The position numbers and the translations under genes were made by a program. 64,000 nt of DNA from Xenopus tropicalis (lineage: Eukaryota; Chordata; Amphibia; Anura; Pipidae), in assembly GCF_000004195.4 (NCBI RefSeq), contig NC_030680.2:144687545-144751544 (forward strand). Direction: 5' to 3'. Below, one piece after another: positions 44,670 to 54,694 of the stretch. Each line of letters starts with the position of its first letter. The first letter of the stretch is position 1. The notes under the pieces were generated by a model. It searched no databases. It saw nothing but the letters and a program-made list of their open reading frames with translations, and was not told the DNA's origin.

Positions 44670-45905
44670 TTCTAACATTATTAAAAGACGCAAGAAGATA
44701 AGATGGTAGCAGCCATGTTAATATCCTTGTTGCTCAGTGTAGAGGCCATTAGATGTACAATGTACAGCCTAAGGTCATACAAGGAATTATTGTTGCATCA
44801 ACTTTTTTAATCTAATGCAGAGTGCAGAAGGCCAACTTTCCCTTTCCTGGCTGTATTATAAGCAGTCTTTTTTTCTATTGAGTGTAAGGCAGCGCTCAAT
44901 AGCAATTTCTTTGCATACCCTCTGTTAGTTGTAATGTGCATAGTTTAAGAAGAAGCAATTAACATTTTTGCCATTACAGAGGTCATGCAATTCCCCATCA
45001 CAGCCAGTTGAGTAAGTGGATTGGGCAGAAGAGCAGACAAGCTAGGTCTATTGATGGCCCCTCATTGCCGGTAATTAATGAATTGGCCTCTTAGACAAGG
45101 AGCCTCAGTCTGACCTCAGCCCCTGAGAATAATGGCGCATATTTTCAATGTCCCTTATGCAATTTGTATTCTGTCTCACCCTGGATGTATGGCTTGGGAA
45201 GCTATGGAAGCTAAATGCACAAAAGGAAGAGATTAATGCAGCGGTTCCATGTCCCCGTGTCTGCGCTCTCATAACCGCCTGCCCCCTTAAGTGCCTTACA
45301 TCCCCGCGCCTGTCCAGCCATTAGATATCACTAAAGAGAATTCTATTTTTGTCCTTTGCAAGAGATAAAGCCCTTCCCCATAGATAACACAGGACTTATG
45401 CACTCATCGTTTCTTTACAGATTGAAAATCTTTAAATGCCTCCCCAGAAAGGTCAGTTGTTCAGCTTTGATGCGCTAAATTGTCTGGAACCACAATGGAT
45501 TGGTAATTGTTGGGATTCCCTGCCGCCATGTTGCCTGTGTTGGCTTTTTACCTACAGTGATTGAATAGCGCACTTGCTGTGAGTAAAATGCATGCCTATA
45601 GGGGCAATAGATATAGCACTCACACCTGTACAGCCCCTGCACTCTGGGCTAGTTGCTTGGCAGAAGCTACCTATAGTCAGTGTCAGATGGGAGGTTTTGG
45701 TTCCAGTGTAAACCTCACCAAAGGTCTTCCCTCCCATTTATCAAGCCCCCATCGCTTACATTCCTTTCCCCTTGCCCTTTGCACTGTAAATACCCACAAG
45801 TGTGGGGGATCTGTGGAATTTTTACGTGTATTAGTGGGCCAGTCCAATCCCGTGTTAAGTAGAGTTTTCTGCATACACCTTGGATTTAGGGGCTCTCCAA
45901 AGAGT
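44670..45905. other. Non-repetitive stretch with a candidate conserved element
   Basis: About 44850-45180 is repeat-free and includes 'gccggtaattaatgaattgg' and 'gaagcaattaacatttttgc', homeodomain-type AT cores in otherwise unique DNA. A 228-codon frame at 45561-46247 runs into the MITE cluster and is not a recognisable protein. Confidence 0.4.
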
Positions 45906-46125
45906 AAAGGTGGCCATTGGCAGCTAATCTGCTTGTGTATGGGCACCACTGACATGCCTTCCCGACCAATATCTGGCCTGAAATCGGACAGATCTCATTT
46001 GGGCAGGTTTAACTTTTTCGTTTGGTTTGGTCCGCTGGGCCAAATTAGTCCGATATCTCCCACCTGTAGGTTGGCATATCGGGAAAAGATCTTCTCACTT
46101 GGCGATCTCGCCAAATGCCTGGATC
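45906..46125. mobile_element. TTAA-type serial-hairpin MITE, copy A (diverged)
   Basis: Begins 'aggtggccattggcagcta' and ends 'gatctcgccaaatgcctgg' just before TTAA. It lacks part of the first hairpin block. Confidence 0.7.
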
Positions 46126-46129
46126 TTAA

Positions 46130-46499
46130 GGTGGCCATACATGGCCCAATTCTAGCTGCCGATATCGGTCCCTTAGACCAATTCGGCAGCTTATCGGCCC
46201 GTGTATGGGCACTAACATTGGGCCTGCTCGACCGTCATGTGGCCTGAAATCGGGCAGATAACGATCGGGCAGGTTTGAAATTTAGTGGGATCGGAGACCG
46301 CATTGGCTCGTTGATGCGATCCCCGAAACATCAAATGCCTATACCCGTTTTTCTAAATCAATCGTTTGGCCCCAGGACCAAACGACTGAATTAGCCTGAA
46401 TTAGCCGATATCACCCGCCTGTAGGTGGGGATATCGGCAGAAGATCTGCTCGCTTGGTGACCTCGCCAAGCAAATGGATCTCAGCGTGTATGGGGACCT
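46130..46499. mobile_element. TTAA-flanked serial-hairpin MITE, copy B
   Basis: TTAA precedes (46126-46129) and follows it (46500-46503). Ends are 'ggtggccatacatgg' and 'gcgtgtatggggacc'. It has all hairpin blocks, including 'tttggccccaggaccaaac' and 'cgatatcacccgcctgtagg'. Confidence 0.8.
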
Positions 46500-46503
46500 T
46501 TAA

Positions 46504-47042
46504 GTTTCCCATACACGGGCAGATTGTAGCTGCCGATATGGGTCCCTTGGACCGACTCGGCAGCTTATCGGCCCGTGTAGGGGCAGAAACGAGGGGCCTG
46601 GCCGACCAATATCTGGCCTGAAATTGGCCAGATCTCGATCGGCCAAGTTAAGGTCCCCATACACGGGCCGACTATAGCTGCCGATATTGGTCCCTTGGAC
46701 CGATTCGGCAGCTAATCGGCCCGTGTATGGGGAGAGCAGAGCGGCCTGGCCGACCGATATCTGGCCTGAAATTGGCCAGATCTCGATCGGGCAGGTTAGA
46801 AAATCCGGTCGGATCGGGGACCGCATCGGCTCATTGATGCGGTCCCCGATCCGACTGCCCCATTGCCGCCCACATAATCCGATCGTTTGGCCCCAGGGCC
46901 GACATTATTTTTTTTTAACCTAAATGCTCCCCGATATCGCCCACCCGTGGGGATATCGGGGGAAGATCCGCTCGCTTGGCGACATCGCCAAGCGAGCGGA
47001 TCTGCTTGTGTATGGCCACCTTTTTTAGAGTGTATGGCCACC
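46504..47042. mobile_element. TTAA-type serial-hairpin MITE, copy C, containing or abutting copy D
   Basis: The left part is 'gtttcccatacacgggcag' through 'gatctcgatcggccaag'. A matching end, 'gtgtatggccacc' before TTAA, appears at 47030-47046 after copy D. C therefore looks split by D, with some of C lost. Confidence 0.65.
46652..47020. mobile_element. TTAA-type serial-hairpin MITE, copy D (best preserved)
   Basis: It follows TTAA at 46648-46651 and begins 'ggtccccatacacgggccg'. Hairpins in order: 'agctgccgatattggtccc' block; 'gatatctggcctgaaattgg' with 'ccagatctcgatcgg'; 'gatcggggaccgcatcgg' with 'gatgcggtccccgatccgac'; 'tttggccccagggcc'; 'gatatcgcccacccg' with 'gggatatcg'; and 'gatccgctcgcttggcga' with 'cgccaagcgagcggatc'. 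It ends 'gtatggccacc'. Confidence 0.82.
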
Positions 47043-47084
47043 TTAACAGTGGCCTATGCAGACCCATGGGAGGACAGCATCAAC

Positions 47085-47222
47085 GTGGTTTAAATCTGTC
47101 TGATAGATATCTGCCCAATTTTTAGCCAGATATCTGTTAAGGAAGCCATTGGGAAGAACCCATACACAGGCAGAGAAGCTTCCAACTTGGTCTGAAGGGG
47201 CCAAATCAGCAGCTTAAATCTG
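47085..47222. mobile_element. Serial-hairpin MITE remnant
   Basis: 'gatagatatctgcccaattt' and 'gccagatatctgttaagg' plus 'acccatacacaggcag' are decayed versions of internal and end blocks of the same family. Confidence 0.5.
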
Positions 47223-48281
47223 TGCATTGCATTAATTTACAAACAAACAAATATAATAGTTAAACAAACAAGGAATACAGAATAAAAATAACATTGCAGT
47301 AAATGATTGGCACGTTGCATCCCATAGTCACCCAGGGGTTTGTGCCAGTTTCTTTGCACTGTGCACCTTGCCCCTTTGTAATGATATCCACACAGTAAAT
47401 AACAGTTTCTATTTAATGCTGTATTTTTATTGGCTGTGTCTGAGTTTGCCCCGAAAAAAAGCTGATGGCAGAAATGGAAAAAAAAAATGGAAAACAGACA
47501 ATAAATCATTTTGCACAAGTTCGAGTTTAACTCATTGTTTTCCCTGCTGTGGCTCCCGCTAACAATGCAAGTACAATACTGTTTGGGGAATGAGAGGCTA
47601 TTGAATCCCATGTCAGCTGTAGGGTCACTGGATGGGACCGGGGGGCACCGCTGATAATAGCCTGGGAAAGCCCCCCAGCCAGTCTCATGATAATATCTGA
47701 TTGCCACTTGGGAAGCAGGAAATCATTTAAGCCAAATTGGAAGTGACATCAGCTGAGCACTTTGTTTGCTTTCCTCGGGGTCACTAGTAGCCTAATGTGG
47801 AACAGCTGAGCCCGACGTCCCCTCTCCCCGACGGACCCCTGTAACTGGCTGCTCAGCTGGAAGCTGTTGCATTGTCTCTGGTTATCACGCAGGGGTGCAA
47901 TCTTCTGGAGAGGAAACTTACCATTTAGCGGAAAATCATTCCCCCCCCCCCCCCGGGTTTATAATATCCCTGTCAGCACCATTGCACTCACATAAGAGTG
48001 TGGCCCATGGTAGAGAGGGAATTTTGAGGTGGGCAAACAGCAACCTATTTATTCAAAGGAAAATTTTACTGCAAATTTTTTTTATATAAAAAAATATATA
48101 TATAATTCTAAGCAAATTCCCAATATCCTTTTATTACACACAGGTCAGAATTAGGGGTAGGCAGAAGAGGCACATACTTATGGTGCTACAGTGGGGGCAC
48201 TAGGCACATGGTCCAGGATCTTGTTCCCCTGTCATTTAGTTTGCCCCTGTAGGCAATGTGCGCTCCTCCATACACTGCTGG
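47223..48281. other. Non-repetitive stretch with a poly-C run
   Basis: A run of 14 C lies at 47941-47954. About 47700-47890 is unique with mixed composition. The 156-codon minus-strand frame at 47237-47707 has no recognised domain. Confidence 0.35.
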
Positions 48282-48733
48282 CAGGGCCGCCATCAGAAAT
48301 CACGGGGCCCCTCACAACAAAATTTTCTGGGCCCCCCTCCCATCAGTACAAGGGGCACACAGACATAAAAAGTATTAGGCCCCCCTACCACAGTGCCCCC
48401 TAACGCTATGCTGGCCAGGGCCCCCCTAACGCTATGCTGGCCAGGGCCCCCCTAACGCTATGCTGGCCACGGCCCCCATACACAGTGCCCCCAATCGCCC
48501 CATAGACAGTACCCCCATAGACAGTGCCCCCCGTAGAAAATGCCCCCTATTGCCCCCATAGACAGTGCCCCAATTGCCCCATAGACAGTGCCTCCTGAAG
48601 TCGTCATCATCATCATCTTCTTCTTTTTTGGCTTCTTCTCCGCGGTGGTGGCGGCGACAGGCCCTTTTATAAGGTTGCGCCCCGTGCATACTGACGTCAC
48701 ACGTACACACGGGTCTGGTCCCACCCTAGGCAC
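48282..48733 (-). mobile_element. hAT-type MITE with promoter-like module, inverted copy
   Basis: Begins 'cagggccgccatcagaaatc', the end shared with 13509-14072 (inverted). Contains a threefold 'aacgctatgctggcca' repeat, 'agtgcccc' spacers, trinucleotide runs (CAT, TTC) and a GCGG-rich block. The far end is decayed beyond 'ctgacgtcac', so no target duplication can be read. Confidence 0.7.
48665..48699 (-). promoter_or_regulatory. CRE palindrome plus TATA box inside a MITE
   Basis: On the minus strand, 'tgacgtca' (48692-48699) is followed 20 bp later by 'tataaaag' and then a GCC-rich leader. The same spacing holds in the copy at 13.7 kb. The motif match is seen directly; function is inferred. 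Confidence 0.45.
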
Positions 48734-49712
48734 TGGACCCTAATGCACCCCCACCCAGCTGTCAATCTGCACATGTGTGATGTCACATCTGGTTGGCCAA
48801 TCACCGCATCAATCTTGGAGAATCCAGTTTTAACAGTCCTACCGAAAACCAGGCTGTCTGGATCAAAACTGGACAGGTGGCAACCCTACCCAGGTGCCAT
48901 TTATAAATACAACCCTGTGCCCAGGAAGCATTGCTTGAAGCACTTGCAGAAACAGACCTGTCACCCGCTTCTCCCTAGTTTTAGAAATTAGATTGTAAGC
49001 TCTATGACTATGCTTTGATTATTAATCAAGAAACACTGATTTCATCTTTAGAGACAAATGTTTTCCTTGCAAGTTGCTTTGGGCTAGCAGGATTCTACAA
49101 GTTGTCTGAGATATATAGTTTAACAATAGCAGGGTTAGTAATCCTCATGGGTCCCTGGTTTCCATCGTTGTATGGGGCCCCGTACGTCTAATTTAGTCCA
49201 ATCACGTATCTGGTTTGTTGGTACCTATGTGGGATGAGCCTTGGAGTGTTGGGGAGCCCGACACAAGCCTTTGGCAGCCCGGAGACAATGACTCAGTAGC
49301 TGATCACTTTCTCTCTCCCTTTGCCAGCTGGTGCCAGCTTTCATCTTTCTTTTGCATTATGGCCGCTAAAGCTCTATCCAGGCTTAAATTGCTTTTGCAG
49401 GAGATCACAGCATACCTTTAGGTTAGCCTCGTACGAGAAATGGGGATTCTGGCTGAAAAACAAGTTAAACGCATGCAGTACAAAAAAAGAAATGTAACTT
49501 TACACAAAGCCGATCGTAAGAAAAACTCTATTTTTGGTTTTACAGCTTTTCTTTCATATCTCAAGTGAAAATACAGGGTTTTTTTTTTTTAATTCTGGTA
49601 AACCATATTAAATACTAGGAACCCCTAGCAATGTATTTAACCTCTACACAAAGTGGCTCCTCTTCTGACCTGTGGGCCCTTTGTGACCTACCATTGAACT
49701 GTTCCAGGCTTA
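48734..49712. other. Non-repetitive stretch, no gene recognised
   Basis: About 48870-48890 resembles an end ('caggtggcaacccta') also seen in reverse near 25984. Otherwise unique-looking. Confidence 0.35.
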
Positions 49713-50593
49713 ACAGAGCTAGTCCAACCAGTAGCCAAACAGAGCTAGTCCAACCTGTAGCCAAACAGAGCTAGTCCAACCTGTAGCCAAACAGAGCTAG
49801 TCCAACCTGTAGCCAAACAGAGCTAGTCCAACCTGTAGCCAAACAGAGCTAGTCCAACCTGTAGCCAAACAGAGCTAGTCCAACCTGTAGCCAAACAGAG
49901 CTAGTCCAACCTGTAGCCAAACAGAGCTAGTCCAACCTGTAGCCAAACAGAGCTAGTCCAACCTGTAGCCAAACAGTCCAACCTGTAGCCAACAGAGCTA
50001 GTCCAACCTGTAGCCAAACAGAGCTAGTCCAACCTGTAGCCAAACAGAGCTAGTCCAACCTGTAGCAAACAGAGGCTAGTCCAACCTGTAGCCAACAGAG
50101 CTAGTCCAACCTGTAGCCAAACAGAGCTAGTCCACCTGTAGCCAAACAGAGCTAGTCCAACCTGTAGCCAAACAGAGCTAGTCCAACCTGTAGCCAAACA
50201 GAGCTATCCAACCTGTAGCTAAACAGAGCTAGTCCAACCTGTAGCCAAACAGAGCTAGTCCAACCTGTAGCCAAACAGAGCTAGTCCAACCTGTAGCCAA
50301 AGAGAGCTAGTCCAACCTGTAGCCAAACAGAGCTAGTCCGACCTGTAGTCAAACAGAGCTAGTCCAACCTGTAGCCAAACAGAGCTAGTCCGACCTGTAG
50401 CCAAACAGAGCTAGTCCGACCTGTAGCCAAACAGAGCTAGTCCGACCTGTAGCCAAACAGAGCTAGTCCAACCTGTAGTCAAACAGAGCTAGTCCGACCT
50501 GTAGCCAAACAGAGCTAGTCCGACCTGTAGCCAAACAGAGATAGTCCGACCGGTAGCCAAACAGAGATAGTCCGACCGGTAGCCAAACAGAGC
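49713..50593. repeat. 26-bp satellite, about 34 copies
   Basis: The unit is 'agagctagtccaacctgtag' plus 'ccaaac'. Variants are ordered: 'tccaacctg' dominates to about 50330, 'tccgacctg' appears after that, and 'tccgaccgg' with 'agagatag' is confined to the last two or three units. Single-base indels are scattered through the middle. Confidence 0.97.
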
Positions 50594-51300
50594 ATTATTA
50601 GGACCCTTACAGGGCTTACAGACTATCCTGTATCCTGGACATCAGCCTAAAACATTCACACGGGTAGACCAATGCATGGCCAATCAGAGCATTAGAACCT
50701 TCACTGGACTAGACCAGCCTGTAGCCAATGATAACATCTGAAGGGCTAGACCAGTGATCCCAAACCATGAGCAACAGGTTGCTCACCACCCCCTTGATGT
50801 TGCTCCCAGTGGCCTCAAAGGAGGTGCCAATTTTAAATTTCTGGCTTGAAGACAAGTTTTGGAAGCACAGAGACATTATTTTACTCCAAGCAGAGCCTCC
50901 CACAGGCCAGGAGTCCACAAGGGGCTACCAAAACTTTTTTCATGCTTGTGTTGCTCACCAACACAAGTAAAAAAGGCTGGGGATGCCTGGGCTAGACCAA
51001 TCTTTACCCAGTCAGACCATAAGACCTTCACAAGGCAAGACAATTCTGTACCCAGTCAGGCTACTAGAACCTTCACAGGGCTAGCCAATCAGATCATTAG
51101 AACTCTCACAGACCAATCTGTAGCCAGTCAGAGCACTGGAACCTTTACTGACCTAGACTAACTTGTAATCTGTAATAATATCAGTATATTCAGAGGGCTA
51201 GACCAATCTGAACCTAGTCCCAGGGCTTGACCAACCCGAAGCCAATGAGAGAATTTGAATGTTCACAGAGTTATACCTATCTGCAGCCAATCAAAGCACT
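50594..51300. repeat. Older degenerate repeats related to the 26-bp satellite
   Basis: Phrases such as 'gaccaatctgtagccagtca', 'gagcattagaaccttcac' and 'agggctagac' recur irregularly at about 45-52 bp, including the 'ctgtagcca' core of the satellite. An hAT MITE is inserted at 50752. I read this as an older, longer-period ancestor. Confidence 0.65.
50752..50989 (+). mobile_element. hAT-type MITE (CAGTGATCCC family, short subfamily)
   Basis: Starts 'cagtgatcccaaaccatg' and ends 'ggctggggatgcctg', with an exact 8-bp duplication 'ggctagac' on both sides (50744-50751 and 50990-50997). The internal 'catgcttgtgttgctcacc' matches the fragment at 1-166. Confidence 0.9.
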
Positions 51301-51966
51301 TGATGAACTTTTTGAAATAGTAGATATTAACAGTGAAATATTATATTTTTAGGTTTGTTTGGGGTCATTTCTTTCTCCCACCCCCCCCCCCCCGGCTCAG
51401 TGTCAGAGCGTTAGCTGTTCCCTTGTAGCTTTATGAGCACATGTCCCTGTGAGTTGTTTTTCTGGCATTCCTTACTCCTTCCCCCTCAGTTCTGTTTCCC
51501 TTATGACCAATGAGTACTTTTTAATGATCTCTCTGGATTCCTGGAAACAATATTCTGCGGTGGGAGTTCAGCCCAACCATATTTATCTTTGTGGAAAAGC
51601 ACTCACCCCTTCTTTCACGTGGTTATTTCTTCCTTTCCAAGATGGGACTCATTATACCACCTGCCTTAATTAGTTCAGATAATGTCAGTATCTAATTGGT
51701 CAAGAGTGTCACATTAACTTAATTTATTGTTATAATATTATAATACAATATATTTTTTTAATGGGCAAATGAACTTTGCTTTCAGTGGAGGCACCTTGAC
51801 ATATATTGTTGCTGTTCATATTGAACATAACTGAACATTCTAATGCTCTGATTGGCTGCAGAGTTTTTCTATTCCCACGTGCATTCTGACTATAAATTGG
51901 CCAAAGATTCCAAAGATTTTTGTTTGCCTTGCCTTGGGAGCATTCTAATGCTTTTATTGCCTACAC
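51301..51966. other. Mostly non-repetitive, poly-C run, inverted repeat traces
   Basis: A run of 13 C lies at 51381-51393. At 51838-51862 'ttctaatgctctgattggct' is the reverse complement of a phrase in the degenerate repeats at 50680-50700, so inverted relatives of that array occur here and near 52340. Confidence 0.4.
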
Positions 51967-52273
51967 CAGTGATCCCCAACCAATGGCTCAGGGGCAACAT
52001 GTCACTCCCCAACCCCTTGGATGTTGCTCTCAGTGCCCCCAAACCAGGCAGTTATTTTTGAATTCCTGACTTGGGGGCAAGTTTTGGTTGAATAAAAACA
52101 TGATTTCCTACCAAATAAAGCCCCTGTAAGCTGATAGGGTGCATAGAGGCTGCCTAATAGCCAATCACAGCCCTTATTTGGCTCCTCCATTAACTTTTAT
52201 GGTGCTTGTGTTGTTCCCCAAGTTTTCTTACATTTGACTGTGGCTCACGAGTAAGAAAGGTTGGGGATCCCTG
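51967..52273 (+). mobile_element. hAT-type MITE (CAGTGATCCC family, 307 bp)
   Basis: Ends are 'cagtgatccccaacc' and 'ggttggggatccctg', flanked exactly by 'gcctacac' on each side (51959-51966 and 52274-52281). It contains 'gacttgggggcaagttttgg' and 'gatagggtgcatagagg', and no coding capacity. Confidence 0.92.
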
Positions 52274-52281
52274 GCCTACAC

Positions 52282-52618
52282 TATAGTCCTAGTCTCTAGT
52301 TATCATTCTCTGGCTACAAGTTGGTCTTCAACTATGACATTCTGAATTTCTGATTGGCTACAGGTCAGCCACATCCTGTGAACACTCTAATTCTCTTGCT
52401 TGGTTGGTTGGTTCTTGCCCTGCCAACTTCACAGTTGCTGACAAAAGTTTGAATACAGGCATTTTCCCACCAGTGAAGGTTCCTACAAAGCCTAAAGTTT
52501 ACTGGTTTCCACAAAGCGGGTTCAGATGCCAAAAGTGGCTCTTGAAAAGAGACACACAACCTATCCAAGAGATCCAAAACTTAGCAGGTGATAAACTATT
52601 GACCCACTACAATCATTG
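52282..52618. other. Spacer between two hAT MITEs
   Basis: Contains 'ctgattggctacaggtcag', an inverted relative of the degenerate repeats to the left. No gene. Confidence 0.35.
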
Positions 52619-52626
52619 GCTTAGTC

Positions 52627-52932
52627 CAGTGATTCCCAAGCAGTGGCTCAGGGGCAACATGTTGCTCCCCAACCCCTTGGATGTTGCTCCCAGTGTCCCC
52701 AAACCAGGTAGTTATTTTTTAATTCCTGACTTGGGGGCAAGTTTTGGTTGAATAAAAACAAGATTTCTTACCCAATAAAGCCCCTGTAAGCTGATAGGGT
52801 GCATAGAGGCCCCTAATAGCCAATCTTAGTCCTTATTTGGCTCCTCCATGAACTTTTATGATGCTTGTGTTGCTCCCCAAGTCTTTTTATATTTGACTGT
52901 GGCTCCCGAGTAAGACAGGTTGGGGATCCCTG
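52627..52932 (+). mobile_element. hAT-type MITE (CAGTGATCCC family, 306 bp)
   Basis: Ends are 'cagtgattcccaagc' and 'ggttggggatccctg'. The flanks 'gcttagtc' and 'gtttagtc' match at 7 of 8 positions. It is closely similar to the copy at 51967. Confidence 0.9.
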
Positions 52933-52940
52933 GTTTAGTC

Positions 52941-53505
52941 TATAGAAGGCAACTAGAGTTGGGGCAGGAAGTGTTGGTGCCCAGGCCAAACACCAAGCCC
53001 ACAGTTTACTCCACTGATGTCCAGCTGCTAAAGTAAAGATTTTATTGGCACCCAGCATAGCCAAGAACTCCACAGACTAGATGATACTTTAACTGACCCG
53101 CTACATGTCTCTGGTATAGTTTATTGAAACCAACAGAGACAGGCTACATACAGTAGCTTTAGTAGCCAAGGCTAGGGTGGTTATCTGCCCTACCCCCAGG
53201 GTCCTACCCCACCATTACACAGGTAATAGTGTGGTTGCTTAGTGCTTAGAGTTAATGGCTGATACAGACCAGGTGACAAGGGAAGGTGCCTCAGCTACCG
53301 AATCCTAGTTCCAGCCCTTGTTCAAATACTGCAGATACAAAAAAGAGAACAAGCCAAGCATTACATATGCTATAGAGGTTTATGGCGTAGATATTTCCCT
53401 TTCTGTCGATAATCTCTTCTGTTGGTCATTGTTGCTCAAATATTTAGGGTTTTATTTTATAATTCTGGCCTCTGTGTCTAAGGTACCACTGTCGTCTTGG
53501 CTTTT
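52941..53505. other. Non-repetitive stretch, no gene recognised
   Basis: Unique-looking DNA. The 86-codon minus-strand frame at 52813-53073 overlaps the MITE and is not recognisable. Confidence 0.35.
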
Positions 53506-53513
53506 GATTTTAT

Positions 53514-53972
53514 TAGGGATGGACCGAATCCCAGATTTAGTTCGGGATTCAGGCCGGATCCTTTTTTTAAAAAAAATCCACCCCCCCCCCCCACCATTTA
53601 ACCCTTCCAAATGCTAATTAGGATTCAGTTCAGCCGGGACCGTAGATTCTGCCGAATCCCGAACCGAATTAGCATATGCTAATTAGGACTGGTAAGGGTT
53701 AAAAAAATGTTGCGCGCGGCAAAAAATCCCCCCCACCATTTAACCCTTCCAAATGCTAATTAGGATTCAGTTCAGCCAGGACTGTGGATTTGGGCCGAAA
53801 CCGAATCCTAATTAGCATTTGGAAGGGTTAAATGGTGGGGGGGGGGGATTTTGCTGCGCGCGACAATTTTTAACCCTTACCGGTCTTACCTTGGTTCTGG
53901 ATTCAGCAGAATCCGTCAGGGTGGGTTTGGGGGTTCTGCCGAACCCAAAAAATTGGGTTCGGTACATCCCTA
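53514..53972. mobile_element. hAT-type MITE (TAGGGATG ends), complete, strongly palindromic
   Basis: Flanked exactly by 'gattttat' on both sides (53506-53513 and 53973-53980). The interior is one large inverted repeat in which 'accatttaacccttccaaat' and 'gctaattaggattcagttc' occur twice in one orientation and once reversed. Poly-C and poly-G runs and 'gcgcgcg' lie in the arms. Confidence 0.9.
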
Positions 53973-53980
53973 GATTTTAT

Positions 53981-54694
53981 ATTAGCATTGACAGGCCTGA
54001 GTATTTTGTATTCTAGTTAATATAGCTGGGAATTTATTGTACAAAAACCAATATATATGCAGGGAGGGCAGGCATATACAATCTATTTAAAAGTAATATT
54101 TACAGTTCTACTTAAAACATCCCAACTGTGATTCCAAATGGCCGAGGTCTGGGTGCCGAGTAAGATAAATCCTTGGTTATAAACGGAGGCTGAGAACTTC
54201 GGCTCTAACGGTAAATATTTTATCATCTTTAAAAGGAGATAAATCTCAATATCTGTCTCCATGTTATAACTCACTCGGCTGCGGAATTGAGGGGATTGTT
54301 TTCATTTGTCGCTTGCTCCCATTTAACCAGCAACAAATCTAATTCCAAAAAAAAATTGTGGTCGAATAAATACTGTTGTTAATTTTTTCCAAATTTCCAG
54401 AAACATATTGTAGGAATTAATTCCTTGTTACTTTTGCTTATTTTGAAAGCCTCAGCTTTTCAAACTTTTTTTTTTTTTCAATCCTCGGAGGTTCTAAACA
54501 TGTTGAGGGTTAAAGGGGCTCACAGCCCATAAACAGTTTTTTTGCTAATGACAATGTCCCAGTATATACTGAATACAATAAAGTTATTTTGTTATTGTCA
54601 ATTGAAGATTAAGTGCTAAGTGTCAAGAGAAGTAGCGACACTGGGCAAATGTGTCTCCTTGGCAGTAAATAACTCATTCTACTCCATTTATATA
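53981..54694. other. Non-repetitive stretch with a candidate conserved element
   Basis: About 54080-54330 is repeat-free with several GATAA-type motifs ('gtaagataaatcc', 'tttatcatcttt', 'ggagataaatctc'). No gene recognised. Confidence 0.4.

Noticed and set aside
45561..46247. 228-codon plus-strand frame
   Set aside because: Its second half is MITE sequence and its first half has no recognised domain. A chance frame.
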